The translations under genes were made by a program, and so were the position numbers. Below are positions 1 through 8,540 of a stretch of 64,000 bases of DNA, piece by piece. The stretch is from Flammeovirga pacifica (GTDB lineage Bacteria > Bacteroidota > Bacteroidia > Cytophagales > Flammeovirgaceae), in contig NZ_JRYR02000002.1 of the NCBI RefSeq assembly GCF_000807855.2, positions 1 through 64,000 on the forward strand, read 5' to 3'. Every line of letters starts with the position of its first letter. Position 1 is the first letter of the stretch. The notes under the pieces are model-generated. The model saw nothing but the letters and a program-made list of their open reading frames with translations, was not told where the DNA came from and did no database searches.

Positions 1-3000
1 TTCAGTTCTATCGAAAGAGAAGAAAGGATACTGATTATTATACATCACACTAGCAAGAATATCCTCGCCGGCGAATTGTACAGCAGCAGCAAAAGCATCA
101 TCTTTACCCACAAGGTCAGTGGTGTAAGTATCGACAAGTGAAGCAGAAACTTGATCTTCATTGACTACATAATGATAAACAACACCCAATCCATCGTTAT
201 CACTTTGCGAAGAACCAATTAGGATTTCATCCCCTTGAACATCAAGATCAGCTCCGAAGTAATCGAATTGAGCAGCATCTTCATTAGCAATAGAGAAAGT
301 TTCATAGCTGTCCGTCCATACTTGGTCCTCTTTTTTGATAAATACATGAACTTGTCCTTTTTTGTCATTACCGTAATCAGTAGCAACAATCACATTGTTG
401 TCTACAGCAACATGAATCCCGACTTGATAGTTACCACCATCTTCAACTTCTAATGTAGCATCAGGAGTAAGTTGATCAGTAATTTTACCTTCAGGTAGGT
501 TGTAAACATAAACTCTACCTTGCCAGTTGTTGTAACCTAAAGCTCCGGTAATTAAGGTTTTATCATCCATTCTTACTTCATGTCCGAAGTATTCATTAGA
601 AGTAGGATTAGAAGATTTTAGTGTGACATTATTAAACTCTAAGTCACTCCATTTTTCTTCATTCTCTTTTTGATAAAGAATAATTCTTCCTTGATAAGCA
701 TTATTTCTGTATGCCCCAACAGCAATTTTATTGTCGTTAAGATCAACAGAGAAACCAAAGTAACTACCACTAGATAGAGGGCTTGTAAGAGATAAAGTCT
801 CCGTCATATCCTTCCAGCCGTCGACAGGCTTTTCATAGATATAAGCTTTATCAGCTTTAGGAGCTCCCACAACGATTACATCATCTTTGATAGCCACAGC
901 AAAACCAAAGTGAGTCGTATTCGCAATGTCATTATCAGTAGCAGTTAAACGAGCTTTTAATACCCATTTTTCATTTTCTTTCTCATATACAAAAGCAGCA
1001 CCTTGTAAAGAAGAAGAAGCATACGATCCGATCACCATAGTAGAACTATCTGAATCAATATATCTGGTGATTTCATAATCATAAGGTTTAATAGTCGGAA
1101 CAGGAATAGCTTCAGTTCTATCGAAAGAGAAGAAAGGATACTGATTATTATACATCACACTAGCAAGAATATCCTCACCGGCGAATTGTACAGCAGCAGC
1201 AAAAGCATCATCTTTACCCACAAGGTCAGTGGTGTAAGTATCGACAAGTGAAGCAGAAATTTGATCTTCATTGACTACATAATGATAAACAGCACCCAGT
1301 CCATCGTTATCACTTTGCGAAGAACCAATTAGGATTTCATCCCCTTGAACATCAAGATCGGCTCCGAAGTAATCGAATTGAGCAGCATCTTCAGTAGCAA
1401 TAGAGAAAGTCTCATAGCTGTCCGTCCATACTTGGTCCTCTTTTTTGACAAATACATGAACTTGTCCTTTTTTGTCATTACCGTAATCAGTAGCAACAAT
1501 CACATTGTTGTCTACAGCAACATGAATCCCGACTTGATAGTTACCACCATCTTCAACTTCTAATGTAGCATCAGGAGTAAGTTGATCAGTAATTTTTCCT
1601 TCAGGTAGGTTGTAAACATAAACTCTACCTTGCCAGTTGTTGTAACCTAAAGCTCCGGTAATTAAGGTTTTATCATCCATTCTTACTTCATGTCCGAAGT
1701 ATTCATTAGAAGTAGGATTAGAAGATTTTAGTGTGACATTATTAAACTCTAAGTCACTCCATTTTTCTTGATCTTCTTTTTGATAAAGAATAATTCTTCC
1801 TTCGTAAGCATTATTTCTGTATGCCCCAACAGCAATTTTGTTGTCGTTAAGATCAACAGAGAAACCAAAGTAACTACCACTTGATAGAGGGCTTGTAAGA
1901 GATAAAGTCTCCGTCATATCCTTCCAGCCGTCGACAGGCTTTTCATAGATATAAGCTTTATCAGCTTTAGGAGCTCCCACAACGATTACATCATCTTTGA
2001 TAGCCACAGCAAAACCAAAGTGAGTCGTATTCGCAATGTCATTATCAGTAGCAGTTAAACGAGCTTTTAATACCCATTTTTCATTTTCTTTCTCATATAC
2101 AAAAGCAGCACCTTGTAAAGAAGAAGAAGCATACGATCCGATCACCATAGTAGAACTATCTGAATCAATATATCTGGTGATTTCATAATCATAAGGTTTA
2201 ATAGTCGGAACAGGAATAGCTTCAGTTCTATCGAAAGAGAAGAAAGGATACTGATTATTATACATCACACTAGCAAGAATATCCTCACCGGCGAATTGTA
2301 CAGCAGCAGCAAAAGCATCATCTTTACCCACAAGGTCAGTGGTGTAAGTATCGACAAGTGAAGCAGAAATTTGATCTTCATTGACTACATAATGATAAAC
2401 AGCACCCAGTCCATCGTTATCACTTTGCGAAGAACCAATTAGGATTTCATCCCCTTGAACATCAAGATCGGCTCCGAAGTAATCGAATTGAGCAGCATCT
2501 TCAGTAGCAATAGAGAAAGTCTCATAGCTGTCCGTCCATACTTGGTCCTCTTTTTTGACAAATACATGAACTTGTCCTTTTTTGTCATTACCGTAATCAG
2601 TAGCAACAATCACATTGTTGTCTACAGCAACATGAATCCCGACTTGATAGTTACCACCATCTTCAACTTCTAATGTAGCATCAGGAGTAAGTTGATCAGT
2701 AATTTTACCTTCAGGTAGGTTGTAAACATAAACTCTACCTTGCCAGTTGTTGTAACCTAAAGCTCCGGTAATTAATGTTTTATCATCCATTCTTACTTCA
2801 TGTCCGAAGTATTCATTAGAAGTAGGATTAGAAGATTTTAGTGTGACATTATTAAACTCTAAGTCACTCCATTTTTCTTCATTCTCTTTTTGATAAAGAA
2901 TAATTCTTCCTTGATAAGCATTATTTCTGTATGCCCCAACTGAAATTTTATTGTCGTTAAGATCAACAGAGAAACCAAAGTAACTACCACTCGACAGAGG

Positions 3001-3087
3001 GCTTGTAAGAGATAAAGTCTCCGTCATATCCTTCCAGCCGTCGACAGGCTTTTCATAGATATAAGCTTTATCAGCTTTAGGAGCTCC
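1..3087. repeat. Tandem 1110-bp repeat, about 2.8 near-identical copies in view
   Basis: Units start at 1, 1111 and 2221 with an exact spacing of 1110 bp (370 codons), so frame is kept. Near-identity ends abruptly at about 3087, after which the third copy continues as a diverged homologue to about 3330. Only a few scattered substitutions separate the copies. They are mosaic: copies 2 and 3 agree at about 1350-1450 and 2460-2560 against copy 1, whereas copies 1 and 3 agree near 660-700 and 2880-2920 against copy 2. The array probably extends left of the window. Confidence 0.95.
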
Positions 3088-3384
3088 AATAACAATAACA
3101 TCACCATGTAATGCGACAGAAAAGCCGAAATGAGTGGTATTGGCAATTGAAGTGTTTTTGGAGGTAAGTTTGGCGACTTGAGTCCAAACTCCATTGTTTT
3201 TTTCATAAACAAAAGCAGCACCTTGTAAAGTACTTGATTCATAAGAACCAATAACCATTGTAGAATCATCAGCATCAATGTAGCGAGATATGCTGTAATC
3301 TTGAATGGTGTTAGCTTTTGAGAAATTTACAGTATTAAAAACCAGCATAATACTGAATAGTGTAAAAATGAACCTGTTAGTCAT
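1..3384 (-). CDS. Secreted FG-GAP repeat propeller protein, partial at left edge
   Basis: The reading frame starts at the ATG at 3384-3382 and stays open to base 1, so at least 1128 residues are encoded and the C-terminus lies outside the window. Residues 1-24 form a signal peptide (hydrophobic FTLFSIMLVF, then SKA). The rest consists of FG-GAP blades with motifs such as YFGFSVDLNDNKIAVGAY and HFGFAVAIKDDVIVVGAP. Seven blades make up a unit of 370 residues, which fits one complete seven-bladed beta-propeller of integrin-alpha type. The unit is repeated in frame with almost no change; only the N-terminal 100 residues or so of the first unit have diverged. FG-GAP propellers in Bacteroidota are usually surface or secreted binding proteins; a T9SS tail is likely beyond the edge but is not seen. 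No catalytic motif is visible. Short plus-strand frames inside each unit are shadows. Confidence 0.85.
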   Translation of the reverse strand, partial: MTNRFIFTLFSIMLVFNTVNFSKANTIQDYSISRYIDADDSTMVIGSYESSTLQGAAFVYEKNNGVWTQVAKLTSKNTSIANTTHFGFSVALHGDVIVIGAPKADKAYIYEKPVDGWKDMTETLSLTSPLSSGSYFGFSVDLNDNKISVGAYRNNAYQGRIILYQKENEEKWSDLEFNNVTLKSSNPTSNEYFGHEVRMDDKTLITGALGYNNWQGRVYVYNLPEGKITDQLTPDATLEVEDGGNYQVGIHVAVDNNVIVATDYGNDKKGQVHVFVKKEDQVWTDSYETFSIATEDAAQFDYFGADLDVQGDEILIGSSQSDNDGLGAVYHYVVNEDQISASLVDTYTTDLVGKDDAFAAAVQFAGEDILASVMYNNQYPFFSFDRTEAIPVPTIKPYDYEITRYIDSDSSTMVIGSYASSSLQGAAFVYEKENEKWVLKARLTATDNDIANTTHFGFAVAIKDDVIVVGAPKADKAYIYEKPVDGWKDMTETLSLTSPLSSGSYFGFSVDLNDNKIAVGAYRNNAYEGRIILYQKEDQEKWSDLEFNNVTLKSSNPTSNEYFGHEVRMDDKTLITGALGYNNWQGRVYVYNLPEGKITDQLTPDATLEVEDGGNYQVGIHVAVDNNVIVATDYGNDKKGQVHVFVKKEDQVWTDSYETFSIATEDAAQFDYFGADLDVQGDEILIGSSQSDNDGLGAVYHYVVNEDQISASLVDTYTTDLVGKDDAFAAAVQFAGEDILASVMYNNQYPFFSFDRTEAIPVPTIKPYDYEITRYIDSDSSTMVIGSYASSSLQGAAFVYEKENEKWVLKARLTATDNDIANTTHFGFAVAIKDDVIVVGAPKADKAYIYEKPVDGWKDMTETLSLTSPLSSGSYFGFSVDLNDNKIAVGAYRNNAYQGRIILYQKENEEKWSDLEFNNVTLKSSNPTSNEYFGHEVRMDDKTLITGALGYNNWQGRVYVYNLPEGKITDQLTPDATLEVEDGGNYQVGIHVAVDNNVIVATDYGNDKKGQVHVFIKKEDQVWTDSYETFSIANEDAAQFDYFGADLDVQGDEILIGSSQSDNDGLGVVYHYVVNEDQVSASLVDTYTTDLVGKDDAFAAAVQFAGEDILASVMYNNQYPFFSFDRTE

Positions 3385-3425
3385 TAAAAAATTGTATTTA
3401 AATATTAATAGTTTGATTGCGGATG

Positions 3426-3433
3426 CAAAACTA
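3426..3433 (-). promoter_or_regulatory. Candidate Bacteroidota -7 element for the FG-GAP gene
   Basis: Read on the minus strand, this is TAGTTTTG, matching the Bacteroidota -7 consensus TAnnTTTG, about 40 nt upstream of the ATG at 3384. No convincing -33 TTTG lies at the usual spacing, so this is tentative. Confidence 0.3.
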
Positions 3434-3504
3434 TAGTATATATCTTAATAAAACTAAATCATAATATTAACTAAACACCAAATGATAGTACTAAATAAAG
3501 ATAA

Positions 3505-4257
3505 TTAATTGAACCACTTCTTAAATTCTTTCACTTTATCACGAACGACCACTAATTCATGTGGAATTTCTTGATGAAGTGATAGAATCAAACGGCTATT
3601 AGTGTGTTTATTTACACTTTGAATAGAAGACCTTTGAACAATGTGACTTCTTCCAATTCGGAAAAACTCTTGAGGGTCTAACAAATCATTTAATTCTTCC
3701 ATTTTGAAATCGACCACATACCTTCTGCCTTCAAAAGTATAGAGTAAAGTATGTTTTCCATCGGCCACAAAAGCTAAACTATCTTCTGATAGAATACTTT
3801 TAATGCTGTCTCCGATGCGGACCATAAATCTTTTTTTGTATTTCTGATTATAATTCTCCAACAATACATCTAACTGCCCTTTTTGAGGTGCTATTTTTTG
3901 TTGTAGTGTTTGCATTTTTTGAAGTGCCTTTGTGAGCGCTTCACTATCTACCGGTTTTAATAAATAATCTATACTATTAGCTTTAAACGCTTCTAAAGCA
4001 TACTCATCGTAAGCAGTGGTAAAGATGATAGGCTTAACGATTTCAATTTCATTAAAAATATCAAAGGCTAATCCATCCGTTAGGTGAATGTCCATAAATA
4101 TAAGATCTATTTCACTTTGATGTTGTTTGAGCCATTGAACAGAAGTACGTATAGAATCGGAGAATTTCACCACTTCTACTTCATAAGGAGTTTTATTGAT
4201 TTGACGAACTAATTTGCCTTGTGCTGGCTTTTCATCTTCTATAATAAGTGCTTTCAT
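3505..4257 (-). CDS. LytTR-family response regulator
   Basis: A 250-residue, full-length LytR/AlgR-type regulator. The receiver domain (residues 1-120) has the acidic pocket E7/D8/E9, the phospho-acceptor D56 in LIFMDIHL, T80/T81 and K101 in LLKPVD. A linker leads to a LytTR DNA-binding domain (about 146-245, with the KHTLLYTFEGRRYVVDF and FFRIGRSHIVQRSSI segments). It is the last gene of a four-gene operon; its ATG overlaps the stop of the preceding gene by 4 bp, so translation is probably coupled. The partner kinase should be the intact LytS-type protein at 5366-6358. Targets are unknown. Such regulators bind direct repeats upstream of exported-protein genes, so the adjacent FG-GAP gene is a candidate target, but only by proximity. 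Confidence 0.93.
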   Translation of the reverse strand: MKALIIEDEKPAQGKLVRQINKTPYEVEVVKFSDSIRTSVQWLKQHQSEIDLIFMDIHLTDGLAFDIFNEIEIVKPIIFTTAYDEYALEAFKANSIDYLLKPVDSEALTKALQKMQTLQQKIAPQKGQLDVLLENYNQKYKKRFMVRIGDSIKSILSEDSLAFVADGKHTLLYTFEGRRYVVDFKMEELNDLLDPQEFFRIGRSHIVQRSSIQSVNKHTNSRLILSLHQEIPHELVVVRDKVKEFKKWFN

Positions 4258-5369
4258 GATTTCTTAAATAAGGATTGGTCGTTAGGTTGGATATTTACAT
4301 TTGCTTTGGATTGCCAAGCATTATCAATGGATTTAAAAGCAGGTAAAATAATTAAATATTGATTGTCTTTCTGAATTCTTTGCACCGGTATTTTTGTATA
4401 ATGATGTAAAGTGTCTTGAACAGAGTTAATCACGTGACCTAAAGCATTGTCATGCTCTATTTTTTCATTACAACTATGTGCTATCATCACCAATTGATCA
4501 TCTTTTATTGAAAAACAAACGGATAAAGGCTGTAGCGGTGAAGCAATATAATCTGTAGCAATGGCTACTAAAATTCTAGGAAGCAACATAGGAGGAAACA
4601 GCAATTGATCGTCTTTTTGATGTATATCGAAAGTAGTGTGAATGCCTCCAGAACGAGAAATAGTCAATAACTCTGCTACCTCATTGGTTAGGGCAAAAGC
4701 TTGAGTTATCGTAATAAATTCCTCTTTTCTACTTTGGAGGTTATTTCTATATACCTTGGCCAATTTTTCGGCATATTCCTCTGCGGCATCAGGATCTTTA
4801 TGTGCCAAACCAATAATAGTTTCTAAAGTTTCATAGAGAAAAGGAAGGTGGGCATCTTCTGCAAAAGCTTTCATTTCATCGTTGATAAAAGCCGTTCTTT
4901 TTTGTTCTTCTAATCGTGCTTCTTCATTGCTCAATTTGATCAGGTGGTTGCCCCAAAAGGCACACTCAAAAAGTAATGTTTGGAAGATAAACAAGCCCTG
5001 AAAAACATACATTTCTGTACTGAAACTACTAAAGGATGAATAATCAAATAGTCCATAAAAATAGATAGACAAGATCAGACCTATCACTAAAGCGCTGCCT
5101 ACAACAGCCCCAATAGCATGAAAAACAATTTGCTCCAATACAGAATCAATCACCGATAAACGTTGACGCATCCACTTTGAAAAAAAGATAATGAAAGTAT
5201 TCCACAGATAAGAGATGAGAATACAGACTATCCATTCTGCTTTAAAGATAGTTTCTGATAATTCTGTAACTCGGTTAAATGCTAACAGCAATAACAAGTA
5301 AGTGATGCTACCAGAAAGTATAGGATAAAATACCCCATAGAAGAGAGAAGAGCGTATCCATCGATTCAT
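4254..5369 (-). CDS. Degenerate LytS-like membrane sensor (pseudokinase)
   Basis: This 371-residue protein has about four hydrophobic segments in residues 10-145, followed by a short coiled region and a His_kinase-like region. Aligned with its neighbour, the phospho-acceptor histidine of the PHYLFNSL motif is replaced by proline (P176 in HLPFLYETLETI), and the F-N pair by Y-E. The N-box is also lost: where the neighbour has LVENAVKHN, this protein has LVAIATDYI at about 267-275. Overall fold and length seem intact and the gene is not broken, so it is more likely a non-catalytic partner or modulator than a pseudogene. It overlaps both neighbours by ATGA, placing it exactly between kinase and regulator. 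Heterodimerisation with the intact kinase is inference. Confidence 0.75.
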   Translation of the reverse strand: MNRWIRSSLFYGVFYPILSGSITYLLLLLAFNRVTELSETIFKAEWIVCILISYLWNTFIIFFSKWMRQRLSVIDSVLEQIVFHAIGAVVGSALVIGLILSIYFYGLFDYSSFSSFSTEMYVFQGLFIFQTLLFECAFWGNHLIKLSNEEARLEEQKRTAFINDEMKAFAEDAHLPFLYETLETIIGLAHKDPDAAEEYAEKLAKVYRNNLQSRKEEFITITQAFALTNEVAELLTISRSGGIHTTFDIHQKDDQLLFPPMLLPRILVAIATDYIASPLQPLSVCFSIKDDQLVMIAHSCNEKIEHDNALGHVINSVQDTLHHYTKIPVQRIQKDNQYLIILPAFKSIDNAWQSKANVNIQPNDQSLFKKS

Positions 5370-6358
5370 AATAGCGGGAGTTGAACGGTGTAAGAAGTAG
5401 AAGTATGTTGTATGCTGATTTCTTGATCGCTTAACAAGGCATATCGTTCTTTCAAATTATTTAATCCTACTTTGGTCGAAATTCTTGTTTTAGGCGATGT
5501 TGTCGTATTGTTTCTGACTTTCACCAATTGTTGTTCTTTGATATAATCAATATGAATTTCAATGGGATCATCATCAGAAAGTACGTTATGTTTTACGGCA
5601 TTTTCTACCAATAATTGCACAGACAATGGGGGGAGTTTTCCTTCGATACTTTGCATCGTTTTATCGAGATGTATTTCCACACTTTTACCATGTCGCGTTT
5701 GTAATTGAAAGGCAAAGGCACGTACAACTTGTAGTTCTTCGTCTAAAGAAATTAAGGCCTTTTGGGCATATTTCATCACAAACTGATACGTCTGAGCAAT
5801 ACTTCTAATGTAACGATCGGCTTGTTTTGTATCTTCGATGACAAGAAAAGCCACTGTATTTAAACTATTGAATAAATAATGTGGGCTCAACTGACTTTTT
5901 AATGCTTCTAATCTTAACTGTGCCGATTTTCTTTGATAAGTCAGTAAACTAAGGTGTTGCTGATTAAAGTGTTGATACGCCAACATTAAATACTCTATCA
6001 CAAGTATTGCTATAGAATAGGAGAACAATAAAAGCATTGTTTTGATGCGCATATCAAGAATAAAAAGCGGATCGACATCTTTAAAAATAAAGAGACCTAA
6101 AAAATAGGTGTGTTGTGCCAATACCAACCACATGCCTAAAGCTCCTTTTAAAACCGTATGAAAAATACTGTGTCCCCATTTAATTTGAGTACTAAATAAT
6201 TTTCCTACGAGAATCATTGCTATCACATTAAGGCAAAAATACACCACACTTAATGGGCTTTCGAGTATTTCTACCATCTCTTCTCTAGGAGCATATAGAA
6301 AGTAGGAATACAGACTACACCCTAAACCGATATATATATATTCTCTGATATTTTTCAT
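5366..6358 (-). CDS. LytS/YehU-type sensor histidine kinase
   Basis: A 330-residue membrane kinase of the His_kinase (PF06580) class. About four transmembrane segments occupy residues 5-125. The phospho-acceptor is H160 in QLSPHYLFNSLNTV, followed by the dimerisation helix and an ATPase domain with the N-box LVENAVKHN (N253, N258) and a degenerate glycine-rich end (VGLNNLKERY). It should phosphorylate the LytTR regulator encoded two genes downstream. Both ends overlap neighbouring genes by 4 bp. The extracytoplasmic part is very small, so the signal may come from membrane partners such as the exported repeat protein upstream; that link is inference from operon position. Confidence 0.92.
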   Translation of the reverse strand: MKNIREYIYIGLGCSLYSYFLYAPREEMVEILESPLSVVYFCLNVIAMILVGKLFSTQIKWGHSIFHTVLKGALGMWLVLAQHTYFLGLFIFKDVDPLFILDMRIKTMLLLFSYSIAILVIEYLMLAYQHFNQQHLSLLTYQRKSAQLRLEALKSQLSPHYLFNSLNTVAFLVIEDTKQADRYIRSIAQTYQFVMKYAQKALISLDEELQVVRAFAFQLQTRHGKSVEIHLDKTMQSIEGKLPPLSVQLLVENAVKHNVLSDDDPIEIHIDYIKEQQLVKVRNNTTTSPKTRISTKVGLNNLKERYALLSDQEISIQHTSTSYTVQLPLL

Positions 6359-8289
6359 TCGTAAAGTGCCCCCAACACTGCATTTCTTTCTGTGCTAGAA
6401 GAAATTGTTTTTGCTGCTTTTACATACTCATTTTTGATCTCCTCATTTTTAGAAGCGATAACAAAGGGGGCTACTTTCTTTATCGTGCCAGCCTTATCAA
6501 AACTAGAACTGATAGTTGTACTTGCCGATAGATAAGTAGGAAGGAATTCATAGGTGAAATTATCTTGATCTACGATCTTCATCAAAACACTTTTTTTATC
6601 GAAACTAGAACTGATTTTTTTTACTTCATCAAAATATTGAGGAGCATTACTTAGCTGAATATAAGGAGCAATATCCATAAGGGCATTCTTTTTATCAAAA
6701 CTTGAAGAAATACCTTGACTTGCCTCTAAGAAATAAGGAACATCAAATTCGTTAAAACCAGGATTATGAATACTATTGGATAAGGTAGACTTCATATCAA
6801 AATCGCTAGAAATATTCTTGACGGCTTCGTAATAGGCTTTTTTAACCGCTTTATCTTCTATGTTGGCTTTGCCATAGAAGGCCAATGCTTTTCTTAAATC
6901 AAAAGACGAACTGATATGAGAACAACTTTCTAAAAATGCCATTTGGGCTGCAAGAGATAAATTATCCCACTCCTCTGCAATGGCCTCCATCGTTTGAGAA
7001 TGGTCGAAACTGGAAGAAATACTAGAGGTTTGCTCAATTAATCGAACAACTTGCTCATCGCTCCAACGGTTAACATACTTTGCTTTAAATGCTTCTTCGA
7101 TACTGTTTCTTTTATCGAAACTGCTCGAAATACTTTGCATCATACGTTCTAAATCGGCAGGGTAAAACTGAAAAATGCCATTACCTAAGGTGTTTGCAAA
7201 TACTTTTCGTTTACTAAAAGAGGACGTAATACTTATATAGCAATCCACCCATTCTTTCATATCTTCTTTGCTTAAGTTATTCTGAAATTCCTTTCGCGAA
7301 ACCACATAAATTAAGCATTGTTCTTTGCTCGAAGAACTTGATATTTTGGAGATGCCATTAAAATAAGATGAAAGTAGTTTTTTATTGTAATACGTAGCAA
7401 AAGTAGATTTAAAATACTTTTCTAAACTACTCGAAGATGAAATGTTTTTAACTACATTATCGGTTATAGAAACAATATCACTATTCTTAATTTTTTTATG
7501 ATTGAGTAAAATTCGATAAAAGGCCACCTTAGCGACATCACTATCCAAGCTAGAAATATATTTTAAAGTAGAAGATACGCCACCTTTTTTCATTTGACGA
7601 TTGATTCTATCTTCGGCAGCAATAGCATTGGTTTTTATCACTTCAGGTAAAACATCTTTCAGCCAATTTTCGCCATCGGGTTTAAAGGGCATTAGTTTGT
7701 TTCCTTCGTAGTATTTATAGATTAAATCGCCATTAGAAGAAGGCTGAATCACTAATTTCCTTAGATTACCGAAGGTACGTTTCTCCACTACAAATTTACC
7801 TCCCTCAGAGATTTTAATGATGTCATTTTCGTCTTCATTCAGTGCAATATCACCCTCATAATCCACACGATAAGAATAAAAGAAATTTTTCTCATAATGG
7901 ATTTTATTCCTATGAGCAATTTCTATTGCTAATTGAATTTCTTCTTGTTGTAACTCTAATTGTTCTTGTGCTTGTTGAATACATTCTTGAATTACCTCCA
8001 CATCAATATCGGGTGCATCAGGCATCCCTTCAGGAAATAATTCTTCTATAGTAATCACGCTTTCGGGTTCAAAATCCTCCGCAAAAGCCTTAATGAACAC
8101 CTCCATTTGTTGTTCCTGATGTTCTGCAGCCATCTTTCGTGCTTCCTCTGCCACTTTCTCTGCCTCCTCACGAATTTCTTTGACGTTAATTACAATGACA
8201 GAATCAGTTCCTGGAATCTGTACTCTCTGAATATCTTGAGCGGAAGAAAATAATGGTAGTAAGAGTAGGCTAAGTAGTAAATATTTCAT
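6355..8289 (-). CDS. Exported protein with about 12 ISSSFD repeats, first gene of sensory operon
   Basis: 644 residues. Residues 1-17 form a signal peptide ending SSAQ. Residues 30-120 are charged and Gln/Glu-rich, probably coiled coil. From about 245 to the end there are about 12 repeats of 35-40 residues, each opening with ISSSFDK or a variant (YISSLDSD, NISSSSS, SITSSFSK, NISSDFDM, ISSSTER) and continuing as a likely helical pair. This periodicity resembles HEAT-like solenoids found in some Bacteroidota exported or M56-associated proteins, recalled from memory rather than searched. No enzyme motif is seen. The gene leads an operon with a LytS kinase, a pseudokinase and a LytTR regulator; its stop overlaps the kinase start (ATGA). 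A role as periplasmic sensor or scaffold for that system is inference. Confidence 0.8.
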   Translation of the reverse strand: MKYLLLSLLLLPLFSSAQDIQRVQIPGTDSVIVINVKEIREEAEKVAEEARKMAAEHQEQQMEVFIKAFAEDFEPESVITIEELFPEGMPDAPDIDVEVIQECIQQAQEQLELQQEEIQLAIEIAHRNKIHYEKNFFYSYRVDYEGDIALNEDENDIIKISEGGKFVVEKRTFGNLRKLVIQPSSNGDLIYKYYEGNKLMPFKPDGENWLKDVLPEVIKTNAIAAEDRINRQMKKGGVSSTLKYISSLDSDVAKVAFYRILLNHKKIKNSDIVSITDNVVKNISSSSSLEKYFKSTFATYYNKKLLSSYFNGISKISSSSSKEQCLIYVVSRKEFQNNLSKEDMKEWVDCYISITSSFSKRKVFANTLGNGIFQFYPADLERMMQSISSSFDKRNSIEEAFKAKYVNRWSDEQVVRLIEQTSSISSSFDHSQTMEAIAEEWDNLSLAAQMAFLESCSHISSSFDLRKALAFYGKANIEDKAVKKAYYEAVKNISSDFDMKSTLSNSIHNPGFNEFDVPYFLEASQGISSSFDKKNALMDIAPYIQLSNAPQYFDEVKKISSSFDKKSVLMKIVDQDNFTYEFLPTYLSASTTISSSFDKAGTIKKVAPFVIASKNEEIKNEYVKAAKTISSSTERNAVLGALYE

Positions 8290-8540
8290 AAAAATTAATT
8301 TGACACTAGTAAATTATTGATGATACAATGATAGGGAAGAGGAAGTAAGGATAAAATAAAAAAGGGGTGAATTGTAGAATTAAGGGAGTGGATTGTCAAT
8401 GAGCTGTATTGGTGTTTGTTGTAGTATGCTTTTCAAAATAAATGAGTAGGCTCCATAATTATTTAAGATATTCTCTTTTATTGTTTCTCACAATCCTCCA
8501 TATTTACACACAATTCAGTAATATTAACTATCAACTTCTA

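Noticed and set aside
235-2673. Three plus-strand 72-residue frames repeated at 1110-bp spacing
   Set aside because: They lie opposite the open FG-GAP coding frame and recur only because that gene is a tandem repeat; no signal or domain of their own.
3024-3278. Minus-strand 84-residue frame
   Set aside because: Another reading frame inside the FG-GAP gene, with low-complexity Leu/Met content.
1-3330. CRISPR array or mobile repeat
   Set aside because: The repeat is 1110 bp, coding and in frame; no spacers, no terminal inverted repeats.
4254-5369. Pseudogene
   Set aside because: Full-length frame with coupled starts and stops; only catalytic residues are lost, which fits a pseudokinase.
8442-8540. 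Longer N-terminus for the GH20 protein
   Set aside because: It would bury a clean lipoprotein signal (start at 8541) behind 33 extra residues.
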